35,238 bases of DNA from Pseudomonadota bacterium (GTDB lineage Bacteria; Pseudomonadota; Alphaproteobacteria; Reyranellales; Reyranellaceae), in assembly GCA_018240685.1 (NCBI GenBank), contig JAFEFG010000045.1, positions 1 to 35,238 on the forward strand. Reading direction: 5' to 3'. The notes beneath the pieces are model-generated. The model was not told where the DNA came from and made no database searches. It worked only from the letters and a program-made list of their open reading frames with translations. Each line of letters opens with the position of its first letter. Position 1 is the first letter of the stretch. Below, one piece after another: positions 1-7,963 of this stretch. A program made the position numbers and the translations under genes.

Positions 1-649
1 CCCAGCGCTTGGCGGGGCAACGCAGTCGCTGTCTCTCGCCTTGAGGCGACGCGGCCAGCTGGGCGTTGGTTTCGGTGGTGAAGAAGCCAGGAGACAGGGC
101 GTTGGCCGTGATGCCGGTCGCGCCGAGTTCTGCCGCGAGGGCGCGTGCCAGCGCCGTCAATCCTCCCTTTGCCGCGATATATGAAACCGAGCCGGGGACG
201 GCGAGGTCTCCGGCGATCGAGGACACCAGGATGATCCGTCCCCAGCCGCGGTCGACCATTCCCGGCGCGACCAGCTTGACCAGCGCGTGCGCTGCCGTGA
301 GGTCGACATCGATCAGCCGCGCGAAGTCCGCCGAGCTTATTTCGGCAAACGGGCGGCGGTCGCGCTCTCCGACATTGTGCACCAGCACATCGATTGGCCC
401 GGCCGAGGCCAAGGCGGCGTGCATGGCCGCACGGTCGGCCATGTCGAAGCCGAGGGCATCGGCGGCGTAGCCGGCCTCCCGCAGCCGCGCGACCTGTGAT
501 GTCAGACGTTCCGCTGAACGACCATGCAGCAGGACGCGGGCGCCCGCCTCGGCCAGGCCGCGGGCCATCTCCCAGCCCAAACCTCGGCCGGAGCCGGTGA
601 CGAGGGCCGTGCGGCCAGTGAGTAGGAACTGATCGGGAAAAGTCGACAT
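1..649 (-). CDS. SDR family oxidoreductase (C-terminus cut by window edge)
   Basis: This is a classical short-chain dehydrogenase/reductase that runs off the left edge of the window, leaving 216 residues. Reading from the ATG at 649, the protein shows the NAD(P)-binding motif TGSGRGLG at residues 18-25. The catalytic residues are Ser144 (VSS) and the pair Tyr157/Lys161 (YIAAK). The usual NNAG motif is replaced by HNVG at 91-94 followed by ERDRRP, a form I associate with gluconate 5-dehydrogenase-like SDRs; the substrate is therefore probably a sugar acid or polyol, but this is inference. It is transcribed away from the glycerophosphodiesterase gene, with only 51 bp between the two start codons, so they share a divergent promoter region. 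No strong ribosome binding site is visible. Family is certain; substrate is not. Confidence 0.9.
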   Translation of the reverse strand, partial: MSTFPDQFLLTGRTALVTGSGRGLGWEMARGLAEAGARVLLHGRSAERLTSQVARLREAGYAADALGFDMADRAAMHAALASAGPIDVLVHNVGERDRRPFAEISSADFARLIDVDLTAAHALVKLVAPGMVDRGWGRIILVSSIAGDLAVPGSVSYIAAKGGLTALARALAAELGATGITANALSPGFFTTETNAQLAASPQGERQRLRCPAKRW

Positions 650-700
650 GGTACGCATTCTTCGTCTATTGCCGTATGGGAGTTAGCGTCGGATTGGCAA

Positions 701-1396
701 ATGCTGCAACTGCCCAAAGTGATCGGCCATCGCGGAGCCGCGGCCTATGCTCTCGAGAATACGCTCGAGTCGTTCCGGGAAGCTCGACGGCGGGGGGCCA
801 GCTGGGTCGAGATCGACGTCAAGCTGACGGCCGACAATGTTCCGATCCTGATGCACGATGCGTCGCTGAAGCGGACCATGGGCGTGGATCGCCTCGTAGC
901 CGAGACCCGCGCCGCCGACCTGCCGAAGGACGTTCCGACGTTCGAGGCCGCAATCGACTGCTTTCGCGAACTGGGGCTCGGCTGCAATGTGGAGATCAAG
1001 CCCTGCGAGGGTCGTGAAGTCGAGACCGCGCGCCTGACGGTCGAGACGTTGCGGCGATGCTGGCCCGCATCTCTGCCGCCGCCTCTCCTGTCGAGCTTCA
1101 AGGATGCCTCCCTGGCGACGGCACGCGACGGGGCGCCTCAATTCGCCCGGGCGATCCTGATCGACGAACTCGCCGACGACTGGCGCCGCCGCGCCGAGGC
1201 CGTGGGAGCGATGGGCGTGAACACCAGCGGCAAGAAGCTGACGGCGCCGCGGGCGGTCGAGGTCCGCGAGGCGGGGTACGCCTTGAGCGTCTATACGATC
1301 AACAATGCCGCAGTGGCCCGGGCGCTGGTCGGTATGGGTGTGCAGTGCATCATTACCGATGCGCCGGACATCATCATTGCCGCCCTGAACTCGTGA
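701..1396 (+). CDS. ugpQ: Glycerophosphodiester phosphodiesterase
   Basis: This 231-residue protein is predicted to hydrolyse glycerophosphodiesters to sn-glycerol-3-phosphate plus an alcohol. It carries the GDPD signature: His10-Arg11 (GHRG), Glu19-Asn20 (EN at the end of the first active-site loop), Glu37 and Asp39 (EIDVKLT), and His52 (MHD), which together form the metal and catalytic site of the TIM barrel. A second acidic motif NVEIKP follows near residue 105. There is no signal peptide, so it is cytoplasmic like E. coli UgpQ. The length fits UgpQ (about 250 residues). It lies directly upstream of ugpBAEC, so imported glycerophosphodiesters can be cleaved inside the cell. Its position before rather than after the transporter genes differs from E. 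coli. The symbol is assigned by homology and context. Confidence 0.9.
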   Translation: MLQLPKVIGHRGAAAYALENTLESFREARRRGASWVEIDVKLTADNVPILMHDASLKRTMGVDRLVAETRAADLPKDVPTFEAAIDCFRELGLGCNVEIKPCEGREVETARLTVETLRRCWPASLPPPLLSSFKDASLATARDGAPQFARAILIDELADDWRRRAEAVGAMGVNTSGKKLTAPRAVEVREAGYALSVYTINNAAVARALVGMGVQCIITDAPDIIIAALNS

Positions 1397-1431
1397 TTTT
1401 GGGGTTGCGTTCGCCAGGCCATCTTGGTGGA

Positions 1432-1449
1432 CTGTAACGAGACTGCAAT
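1432..1449 (+). promoter_or_regulatory. Candidate Pho box upstream of ugpB
   Basis: The sequence CTGTAAC-GAGA-CTGCAAT consists of two imperfect 7-bp direct repeats separated by 4 bp. This is the spacing of the PhoB-binding Pho box (CTGTCAT, 4 bp, CTGTCAT). It lies 71-88 bp before the ugpB start, between the phosphodiesterase and transporter genes. PhoB control of ugp is established in E. coli; here it is inferred from motif and context only. No convincing -10 box could be fixed downstream. Confidence 0.45.
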
Positions 1450-1519
1450 AAAAACGACACATCGCAGTCTTACGGCCCGCGGATATAGGGCCGGGTCTCA
1501 ACCGGGAGGTACTCACATC

Positions 1520-2836
1520 ATGTCACGCACATTGCTGTCGTCCGTTGCGGCGATCGCTGTTCTGGCGAGCGCACATGGCGCCGCCGCGCAGACCGAAATC
1601 CAGTGGTGGCATGCCATGGGCGGCAACCTCGGCGAAGTGGTGAACGGGCTGGCCGATCAGTTCAACAAGTCGCAGACGGAGTACAAGGTCGTCCCGGTCT
1701 ACAAGGGCTCCTACACGGAGACCCTGACCGCAGCGATCGCCGCGTTCCGCGCCAAGCAGGGGCCGGACATCGTACAGGTCTTCGAAGTCGGCACGGCGAG
1801 CATGATGGCCGCCAAGGGCGCCGTCTATCCGGTCTATCAGCTCATGGCGGACGCCAAGGAGCCGTTTGATCCGAAGTCGTTCATCGGCCCGGTCTATGGC
1901 TACTACTCGACGACCGACGGCAAGCTTCTGTCGATGCCGTTCAATTCCTCGACGCCGGTCCTCTACTGGAACAAGGAACTCCTGACCAAGGCCGGCCTCG
2001 ATGCCAACAAGCCGCCGCAGACGTGGCCCGAGCTGGGAGAGATGGCCAAGAAGGCGGTCGCTGCCGGTGCCAAGTGCGGCTTCACGCCCCAATGGCAGAC
2101 CTGGACGCTGATCGAGAACTACGGCGCCTGGCACAATCTGCCGTTCGCGACCAAGGCCAACGGCTTCGGCGGGACCGACATCGAGCTGAAGTTCAACGAC
2201 CCCGCCCGTGTCAAATTCATCCAGATGCTGGCCGACTGGACCAAGGACAAGCGCTTCGTCTATGGCGGGCGAGAGGGCAAGTCGACCGGCCTGTTCACGG
2301 CGGGCGATTGCGCGTTCCACATCGCCTCTTCGGCGTCGGCTTCGGCGATCGTGAAAGCGCTCGGTCAGGACAAGGTGGGCATCGCCATGATGCCTTACTC
2401 TCCCGATGTGGCGCCTAAGCCTCAGAACTCCATCATCGGCGGTGCCACGCTCTGGGTGCTGAAGGGACGACCGCAGGCGGAGTATCCGGGCGTCGCCAAG
2501 TTCCTGACCTTCCTGTCGAGCCCGCCGGTGCAGGCTCAGTGGCATCAGCAGACGGGCTATGTGCCGGTGACGACTGCCGCCGCCGACCTCACGGAAAAGG
2601 CGGGTTTCTACAAGACCCATCCGGGCTTCGACATCGCGGTGAAGGAACTCACCCTCAATCCGCCGACGGAGAATTCGAAGGGCCTGCGCATCGGCAATTT
2701 CGTGCAGATCCGCGACATCGAGGATGAGGAACTCGAAGCCGTGTGGTCCGGCAAGAAGGACGCCAAGGCAGCACTCGACGAGGCCGTGAAGCGCGGCAAC
2801 GAGCAGCTGCGCAAGTTCGAAGCGGCAAACAAGTAA
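1520..2836 (+). CDS. ugpB: sn-Glycerol-3-phosphate ABC transporter substrate-binding protein UgpB
   Basis: This 438-residue periplasmic binding protein delivers sn-glycerol-3-phosphate or glycerophosphodiesters to the UgpAE membrane channel. The ATG at 1520 is chosen because GGGAGG lies at 1504-1509 and translation begins with a clean signal peptide (MSRTLLSSVAAIAVLASAHG, cleavage probably after AAA at residue 23). An in-frame extension upstream would bury that signal. The mature N-terminus TEIQWWHAMGG and the motif EVGTASMMAAKG are typical of UgpB, and the length equals that of the E. coli protein. It is the first gene of ugpB-ugpA-ugpE-ugpC. A 141-bp gap holding hairpins follows, which may let this gene be made in excess over the permeases. 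A related carbohydrate (MalE-type) substrate cannot be excluded, but the adjoining phosphodiesterase supports G3P. Confidence 0.92.
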   Translation: MSRTLLSSVAAIAVLASAHGAAAQTEIQWWHAMGGNLGEVVNGLADQFNKSQTEYKVVPVYKGSYTETLTAAIAAFRAKQGPDIVQVFEVGTASMMAAKGAVYPVYQLMADAKEPFDPKSFIGPVYGYYSTTDGKLLSMPFNSSTPVLYWNKELLTKAGLDANKPPQTWPELGEMAKKAVAAGAKCGFTPQWQTWTLIENYGAWHNLPFATKANGFGGTDIELKFNDPARVKFIQMLADWTKDKRFVYGGREGKSTGLFTAGDCAFHIASSASASAIVKALGQDKVGIAMMPYSPDVAPKPQNSIIGGATLWVLKGRPQAEYPGVAKFLTFLSSPPVQAQWHQQTGYVPVTTAAADLTEKAGFYKTHPGFDIAVKELTLNPPTENSKGLRIGNFVQIRDIEDEELEAVWSGKKDAKAALDEAVKRGNEQLRKFEAANK

Positions 2837-2915
2837 AGTCCGGCGAGTGACGGCCTTTCTCCGCCGCCTTCACAAGGTTCCTTTCCCGAAAGCGGGGAAG
2901 GCAGGCGGCATTCTT

Positions 2916-2941
2916 CACCTCCCCCCTCTTCGGGGGAGGTG
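2916..2941 (+). repeat. Perfect 10-bp hairpin between ugpB and ugpA
   Basis: CACCTCCCCC at 2916-2925 pairs perfectly with GGGGGAGGTG at 2932-2941 around a 6-nt loop. A weaker stem-loop (TTTCCCGAAAGCGGGGAA) lies just upstream at about 2882-2899. No U-run follows, so this is not a classical terminator. It may be a REP-like element, a 3' mRNA stabiliser or a partial attenuator after the binding-protein gene. A similar C-rich stem occurs at 17764-17784. Confidence 0.7.
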
Positions 2942-2977
2942 ACCGAAACCGGAGGAGGCTGGCTCCGCGGCCGCTGA

Positions 2978-3859
2978 ATGGAAAAACGCGTCACTTTCAA
3001 CGAGCGATGGCTGCCTTACCTGCTGGTGGCGCCGCAGATGGCCATCACTCTGGTCTTCTTCTTCTGGCCGTCTGCCCAGGCGATGTGGCAGTCGATGCTG
3101 ATCGAGGATGCGTTTGGTGGAAATTCGAAGTTCGTCTGGTTCGAGAACTTCAAGCAGCTCTTTCAGGACCCGAATTATTATGCCTCCGTGCAGCTGACGA
3201 TCGTGTTCAGCGCGCTGGTCGCCTCGATCGGTCTTGCCGTCTCGCTCCTGCTGGCCGTCATGGCCGACCGGGTGATCCGCGGCGCATCGGTCTACAAGAC
3301 CTTCCTTGTCTGGCCGTATGCAGTGGCGCCCGCCGTGGCGGGCGTGTTGTGGGGATTTCTCTTCAATCCGTCGGTCGGCATCGTCGCCTGGCTGCTCCAG
3401 AGAGTCGGGGTCGATTTCAACTATGTGATGAACGGCGACCAGGCGCTGCTGCTGGTCGTGTTCGCCGCCATCTGGACCCAGGTCAGCTACAATTTCCTGT
3501 TCTTCCTCGCCGGGCTGCAGTCGATCCCGAAGTCGCTGATCGAGGCGGCCGCCATCGATGGCGCGGGCCCGGCGCGCCGCTTCTGGGACATCGTCTTCCC
3601 GCTGCTTTCGCCGACGGGATTCTTCCTGCTGGTGGTGAACGTTCTGTACGCTTTCATCGGCACATTCGGTACGGTAAGCGCGCTCACGGCGGGCGGCCCG
3701 GGCAGGGCGACCGAGATTCTCGTCTACAAGGTCTACAATGACGGTTTTCGCGGCCAGGATCTCGGCGGCTCGGCGGCGCAGTCGGTGATCCTGATGATCA
3801 TCCTGATCCTGCTGACCTTCGTACAGTTCCGCTTCATCGAGCGGCGGGTGCATTACTGA
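2978..3859 (+). CDS. ugpA: sn-Glycerol-3-phosphate ABC transporter permease UgpA
   Basis: This is a 293-residue inner-membrane permease of the MalF/MalG type with about six hydrophobic segments, beginning with [20 protein letters not shown] near residues 10-29. The cytoplasmic coupling (EAA) loop is readable as [20 protein letters not shown] around residue 190, where it contacts the UgpC ATPase. It forms a heterodimer with UgpE, whose ATG overlaps this gene's stop codon by one base (TGATG), indicating translational coupling. The start at 2978 follows the hairpin region after ugpB. The order B-A-E-C is the canonical ugp order. Confidence 0.92.
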   Translation: MEKRVTFNERWLPYLLVAPQMAITLVFFFWPSAQAMWQSMLIEDAFGGNSKFVWFENFKQLFQDPNYYASVQLTIVFSALVASIGLAVSLLLAVMADRVIRGASVYKTFLVWPYAVAPAVAGVLWGFLFNPSVGIVAWLLQRVGVDFNYVMNGDQALLLVVFAAIWTQVSYNFLFFLAGLQSIPKSLIEAAAIDGAGPARRFWDIVFPLLSPTGFFLLVVNVLYAFIGTFGTVSALTAGGPGRATEILVYKVYNDGFRGQDLGGSAAQSVILMIILILLTFVQFRFIERRVHY

Positions 3860-4710
3860 TGGTCGAGAACCGGCCCTGGCTCACCTTCCTCGCCCACTTC
3901 ACCGTGATCGTGGGCGTTATCATCATCGGCTTCCCGGTGTGGATGACGTTCGTCGCCTCCACTCAAGACCAGGCCACCATGCTGCGGGCGCCGGTGCCGC
4001 TGTGGCCGGGCTCGCACCTGGTCGAGAACTACACGAAGGTGCTGACAGAGGGTTACGGCAATCGCGTCGGCAGCGTTCCGGTCTATGTCACGATCACCAA
4101 CAGCATGGTCATGGCTCTGGGGGTGGCGATCGGCAAGATCCTGATCTCGATCATCTCCGCCTTCGCGATCGTCTACTTCCGCTTTCCGTTTCGCATGGCC
4201 ATCTTCTGGGCCATCTTCGTCACGCTGATGCTGCCGGTCGAGGTGCGCATCGTGCCGACCTACGGTGTGGTCGCGAGTCTCGGCATGCTCGATTCCTACG
4301 CGGGCCTCGTCATTCCGCTGATCGCTTCGGCCACGGCGACCTTCCTGTTCCGGCAGTTCTTCCTGAGCGTGCCGGACGAACTCACCGAGGCGGCGCGTGT
4401 GGACGGGGCCTCGCCCATGCGGTTTTTCTGGGACATCCTCCTGCCGATGAGCCGGACTTCGATTGCGGCGCTCTTCGTCATCCAGTTCATCTACGGATGG
4501 AACCAGTATCTCTGGCCGCTGCTGATCACGACCAAGGAAAGCTTCTACACGATCGTGATGAACGTCTCGCGGCAGGCGAATGTGGCCGATGCGGTGCCGC
4601 AATGGAACCTGCTGATGGCCATGGCAATGCTGGCCATGCTGCCTCCCGTGCTGGTGGTGGTCTTCATGCAGCGCCTTTTCGTGCGCGGCCTCGTCGAGAC
4701 GGAGAAGTAG
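3859..4710 (+). CDS. ugpE: sn-Glycerol-3-phosphate ABC transporter permease UgpE
   Basis: This 283-residue inner-membrane protein is the second permease of the importer. It has about six membrane segments and a MalG-type coupling loop (EAARVDGASPMRFFWDILLP near residue 180). The N-terminal hydrophobic segment FTVIVGVIIIGFPVWMTFVA is followed by a large periplasmic loop. The start codon overlaps the ugpA stop by one base, and the stop at 4710 lies 3 bp before ugpC, so the two are tightly coupled. Length and order match UgpE of Proteobacteria. No irregularities were seen. Confidence 0.92.
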   Translation: MVENRPWLTFLAHFTVIVGVIIIGFPVWMTFVASTQDQATMLRAPVPLWPGSHLVENYTKVLTEGYGNRVGSVPVYVTITNSMVMALGVAIGKILISIISAFAIVYFRFPFRMAIFWAIFVTLMLPVEVRIVPTYGVVASLGMLDSYAGLVIPLIASATATFLFRQFFLSVPDELTEAARVDGASPMRFFWDILLPMSRTSIAALFVIQFIYGWNQYLWPLLITTKESFYTIVMNVSRQANVADAVPQWNLLMAMAMLAMLPPVLVVVFMQRLFVRGLVETEK

Positions 4711-4713
4711 GTC

Positions 4714-5802
4714 ATGGCGCAAGTCCATCTGCGCGGCGTTAAGAAGAGCTACGACAAGCTCGAGGTCATTCACGGCATCGACATGGAGATCGCCGACGGC
4801 GAGTTCATCGTCATCGTCGGCCCGTCGGGCTGCGGCAAGTCCACTCTTCTGCGCATGGTGGCGGGGCTCGAGAGGATCACCGGCGGCGAGGTCGCGATTG
4901 GAGACCGGGTCGTCAACGAGCTCGAGCCCAAGGATCGCGACATCGCGATGGTGTTCCAGAACTACGCGCTCTATCCGCACATGAGCGTGTACGAGAACAT
5001 GGCCTACGGCCTCAAGATCCGGAAACTCTCGAAGGACGCAATCGACGCCCGCGTGCGCAAGGCGGCCAGGACGCTGGAACTCGAGAAGCTTCTCGACCGG
5101 CGGCCGCGCCAGCTCTCGGGCGGCCAGCGGCAGCGCGTCGCCATGGGACGCGCGATCGTGCGCGAACCGGCGGTGTTCCTGTTCGACGAGCCGCTCTCCA
5201 ATCTCGACGCCAAGCTGCGTGTGCAGATGCGGCTCGAGATCAAGCGGCTGCAGCGGGAGCTGGGCGTGACGTCCATCTACGTGACGCACGACCAGGTTGA
5301 AGCGATGACGCTCGCCGACCGGCTGATCGTGATGAATGCAGGGGTCGCTGATCAGATCGGTACGCCGATGGACGTCTACGACAGGCCGGCCTCCGTCTTC
5401 GTTGCGGGCTTCATCGGCTCACCCGCCATGAATTTTCTTGCCGCCAAGGTCGGCGAGGGCGGCCATTCGGTCGAGCTTGCGGCCACCGGGGCAGGGCGTG
5501 TCGCCTTGCCGCTGGCGAAGCCCTCTTCAGCGCCGCCGGGCGCGCCGGTGGCCGTCGGCATCCGGCCTGAGCATCTCTTGCCGGCGGCGGATGGGCTGCT
5601 GGAGTTCGAGATCGAGCTTGCCGAGCCGCTCGGAGCGGATACGCTCCTGCACGGCCGCTTCGGGACGGCTAGGGAACTGGTGACGGTGCGCCAGAGCGGT
5701 CATGTGCTGGCCAATCCCGGCGAGCGCCGCCGCTTCACCGCAGATCCAGCCCGTCTTCATGTTTTCGACTCCCAGACGGGACACCGCATCCTCGACGCCT
5801 GA
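4714..5802 (+). CDS. ugpC: sn-Glycerol-3-phosphate ABC transporter ATP-binding protein UgpC
   Basis: This 362-residue MalK-type ATPase powers the UgpBAE importer. Visible motifs are Walker [10 protein letters not shown] (residues 36-44), the Q-loop in [13 protein letters not shown], the ABC signature [14 protein letters not shown], Walker [13 protein letters not shown] and the H-loop YVTHDQ. After about residue 240 comes a C-terminal TOBE-like regulatory domain with the GIRPEHL motif, the part that in MalK and UgpC takes regulatory input. It is the last gene of the cluster. A lone Wza-like gene follows after about 140 bp and appears unrelated. Confidence 0.93.
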   Translation: MAQVHLRGVKKSYDKLEVIHGIDMEIADGEFIVIVGPSGCGKSTLLRMVAGLERITGGEVAIGDRVVNELEPKDRDIAMVFQNYALYPHMSVYENMAYGLKIRKLSKDAIDARVRKAARTLELEKLLDRRPRQLSGGQRQRVAMGRAIVREPAVFLFDEPLSNLDAKLRVQMRLEIKRLQRELGVTSIYVTHDQVEAMTLADRLIVMNAGVADQIGTPMDVYDRPASVFVAGFIGSPAMNFLAAKVGEGGHSVELAATGAGRVALPLAKPSSAPPGAPVAVGIRPEHLLPAADGLLEFEIELAEPLGADTLLHGRFGTARELVTVRQSGHVLANPGERRRFTADPARLHVFDSQTGHRILDA

Positions 5803-5944
5803 TCCCCGGAGCCGGTAACGTGTCGGACACAAAAGGACTCGTCGGTCCGGGCGGAGGGCGCTAAGAGTTGCCTCCTTGGCGACGAAGCCGGCGGCCCCGG
5901 ATCAGGCGGTACCGGTGTCTTGCCGGTCAGTAGGGAGCGTGAAG

Positions 5945-7213
5945 TTGACGGTTCGAGGCGGGGCAGGACTCGTCGCGCGATCCATTGTCCTTGTGTTCGG
6001 GATGGCGGTCGCGGGATGCCAGGCGCTCCCGGGCGACGGCCCATGGATGAACGGGGCCAAGTCTGGCAGCACCGAGGCTCTGCCATTCGACGTGATCGAT
6101 CTTACTCCCACGACCATCGTGGCCTATCGGACGGTCCCGCCGGCCCCCAAGCCGTCTCAGACCGCCGATCTCTCGGCGGGCCGCGCGCTTACAGCGGCGC
6201 CGGGCGACGTGCTGAGCGTGCGCATCTTCGAACGGTATGAGGGATCCACCTTCCCGACGATCCAGAACGATTCGGCCGCGGATTTCGGGCCCAAGGTCGT
6301 CACATCCGAAGGCACGATCGAGGTCCCCTATGTCGGCATCGTGAAGGTGGCGGGGCTGCGTCCGCGTCAGATCGAACGCGAGATCGCCAGCCGGCTGGGC
6401 GACAAGGCGAAGGATCCCCAGGTCATCGTCGATTTTCTGGCTGACCGGACCAATACCGTCATGGTCTCCGGCGACGTCAAGAATCCCGGCCGCGTCTCGC
6501 TGGTCGAAGGGCTGCGCACCGTCGTCGATGCCATCAATCGCGCCGGGGGCGCGCTGCAACCTCCGCCTCCCGCTCCGCTAAGTGCCAAGCAGAAGAAGGA
6601 GATGGAGGAAAAGGAGTACGAGGCCTCGACCACGAAGGCTCAGCCCAAGGTGACGCCCGACGGCCTGCCGATCACCAGCGCCAACCCGCTGTTCGACGAA
6701 CCGAAGACCACGATCACGGGGCCTTGGCAGCTCGAGGTCGTGGTGCGCCGGCAGGGCCGGGTGATCCTCGACAAGCAGCTTTCCGAGCTGATGGCGGGCG
6801 GCGATATCGGCATCGAGAAGGGCGACGAGATCGTGGTTCGCCCCAACACCCAGGTCGTAACCGTCCTGGGCGCGGTCGCCAAGGCAGGCAATGTCCAGAT
6901 CAAGAAGCCCGACATGTCTCTTGCAGAGACATTGGGTGCAGTCGGCGGATTGATCGACCTGCGGGCCAACAAGACCGGCCTCTACATCTTCCGGATGGGC
7001 GACGTCGAGAGCAACCCGAGCGCTCGTGCCCGCATCTTTCGCCTCGACTTCATGCAGCCGTCATCGGTGTTCGTCGCCGAACAGTTCGTCATGCAGCCAC
7101 AGGATGTGATCTTCGTCGCCAACGCACCGTTGCGCGAGTATGATAAAGCTCTCGGGTCCCTTTACCGCACGGCCACAACGGCTGGTAGCGTCGTGGCTAT
7201 AACGAAGTACTGA
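5945..7213 (+). CDS. Wza-like polysaccharide export lipoprotein
   Basis: This is an outer-membrane-type polysaccharide biosynthesis/export protein (Poly_export plus SLBB-like domains). A lipobox AVAGC ends the signal peptide, so the mature protein begins with a lipidated Cys. The Poly_export domain starts at TAAPGDVLSVRIFERYEGS, followed by EVPYVGIVKVAGLRP and the SLBB-like segments VMVSGDVKNPGRVSLVEG and VTVLGAVAKAGNV. An insert rich in Pro, Lys and Glu splits the first SLBB repeat. The start is uncertain. TTG at 5945 has GGGAG at 5933-5937 at good spacing and gives a normal signal peptide; GTG 5939 and TTG 5876 are alternatives, and no ATG gives a complete signal. No Wzc, Wzb or glycosyltransferase genes are nearby, so the exported polymer is unknown. 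Confidence 0.85.
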   Translation: MTVRGGAGLVARSIVLVFGMAVAGCQALPGDGPWMNGAKSGSTEALPFDVIDLTPTTIVAYRTVPPAPKPSQTADLSAGRALTAAPGDVLSVRIFERYEGSTFPTIQNDSAADFGPKVVTSEGTIEVPYVGIVKVAGLRPRQIEREIASRLGDKAKDPQVIVDFLADRTNTVMVSGDVKNPGRVSLVEGLRTVVDAINRAGGALQPPPPAPLSAKQKKEMEEKEYEASTTKAQPKVTPDGLPITSANPLFDEPKTTITGPWQLEVVVRRQGRVILDKQLSELMAGGDIGIEKGDEIVVRPNTQVVTVLGAVAKAGNVQIKKPDMSLAETLGAVGGLIDLRANKTGLYIFRMGDVESNPSARARIFRLDFMQPSSVFVAEQFVMQPQDVIFVANAPLREYDKALGSLYRTATTAGSVVAITKY

Positions 7214-7230
7214 CGCCAGCAAGCTGTCCT

Positions 7231-7286
7231 GTGCGCATCTCGGGTACGTGCCGACGGCGGGATCGCAAGCCGTCGCCGATGCGCAC
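7231..7286. terminator. Nested hairpin between convergent genes (candidate bidirectional terminator)
   Basis: GTGCGCATC at 7231-7239 pairs with GATGCGCAC at 7278-7286, and inside it CGACGGC at 7252-7258 pairs with GCCGTCG at 7269-7275. The element sits in the 111-bp gap between the stop codons of the export lipoprotein (plus) and the peroxiredoxin-like gene (minus), the expected place for a two-way terminator. A pyrimidine-rich run (CTGTTTTC) follows about 15 bp later on the plus side. Confidence 0.5.
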
Positions 7287-7324
7287 CACATTGCGGCCCT
7301 GTCGCTGTTTTCTAGATTCGCCCG

Positions 7325-7954
7325 TCAGCTCGGTGCGTATTTCAGGCTGCAGCCGTAGGGTCGTGTCGATGCGTCCGTTATGGGTTTTCCGGCCAGGAGT
7401 TCGTCGAGCGCCAGGCGCACATACTGCCTGGCGCGAGGAACGTCGGCGACGTTGGTCGAGGCGATCGAATCGATGCCGCCCTTGTACACCAGGACGCCCG
7501 CGGCGTTGATGATGAACATGTGCGGCGTGACCGTGGCGTTGTATGCGTGCGCGATCTTGCCCTGGGGATCGAGCAGCACGGCGGTGGGCGCGGCGTTGTT
7601 CCGGCGCACGATGTCGTTGGCTTCGTTGGCGGTGACGTAGCCCTGCTCACCCGGTGCCGAAGCGGCGACAGTGAGCCAGATCACGCTCTTGGCGGCGGCC
7701 TCGCGCTGAAGAGCCTGCATGTTGCCGGAGCGGTATTGCTTGCCGACATAGGGGCAGTCGTGGTTCGTCGTCTCGAGGACGACGGTCCTGCCGCGCAGCT
7801 GCACGAGTTCCCAGGTCTTGCCGTTGCTGTCCCGACCCACGAAGGCCGGTGCGGGAGCGCCAAGGTCGGCGGCGGCACGCGCGGTGAGGGGAGCGAATGC
7901 CAGAGCGGCTCCGCCGGCAAGGAACGAACGGCGCGGGACGATGGTCTTCGGCAT
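7325..7954 (-). CDS. Tat-exported peroxiredoxin/thioredoxin-like protein (PrxL type)
   Basis: This 209-residue protein has a twin-arginine signal (PRRSFLAGGAALAF, residues 8-20) and a redoxin fold. Cys67 lies in TTNHDCPYVGKQYRSGNMQ at the position of a peroxidatic cysteine. TPHMFI around Pro144 provides the cis-proline loop, and a second cysteine, Cys202, lies in the C-terminal motif YGCSLKY. There is no CXXC. The start at 7954 is backed by AGGAGG at 7960-7965. The gene follows the DsbD/ScsB-like gene on the same strand, and its Shine-Dalgarno overlaps that gene's stop codon. I infer that it is a periplasmic peroxidase or thiol reductant fed electrons by that transporter, as described for the ScsB-PrxL pair of Caulobacter. 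Peroxidase activity is not proven by sequence. Confidence 0.87.
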   Translation of the reverse strand: MPKTIVPRRSFLAGGAALAFAPLTARAAADLGAPAPAFVGRDSNGKTWELVQLRGRTVVLETTNHDCPYVGKQYRSGNMQALQREAAAKSVIWLTVAASAPGEQGYVTANEANDIVRRNNAAPTAVLLDPQGKIAHAYNATVTPHMFIINAAGVLVYKGGIDSIASTNVADVPRARQYVRLALDELLAGKPITDASTRPYGCSLKYAPS

Positions 7955-7963
7955 GCGTACCTC

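Noticed and set aside
1424..1519. Upstream in-frame extension of UgpB
   Set aside because: It would bury the signal peptide, and the Shine-Dalgarno GGGAGG at 1504-1509 fits ATG 1520. The extension covers the possible Pho box.
3853..5289. 478-residue minus-strand open frame opposite ugpE and ugpC
   Set aside because: Antisense shadow with biased composition (His, Arg, Asp); both plus-strand genes are fully recognisable.
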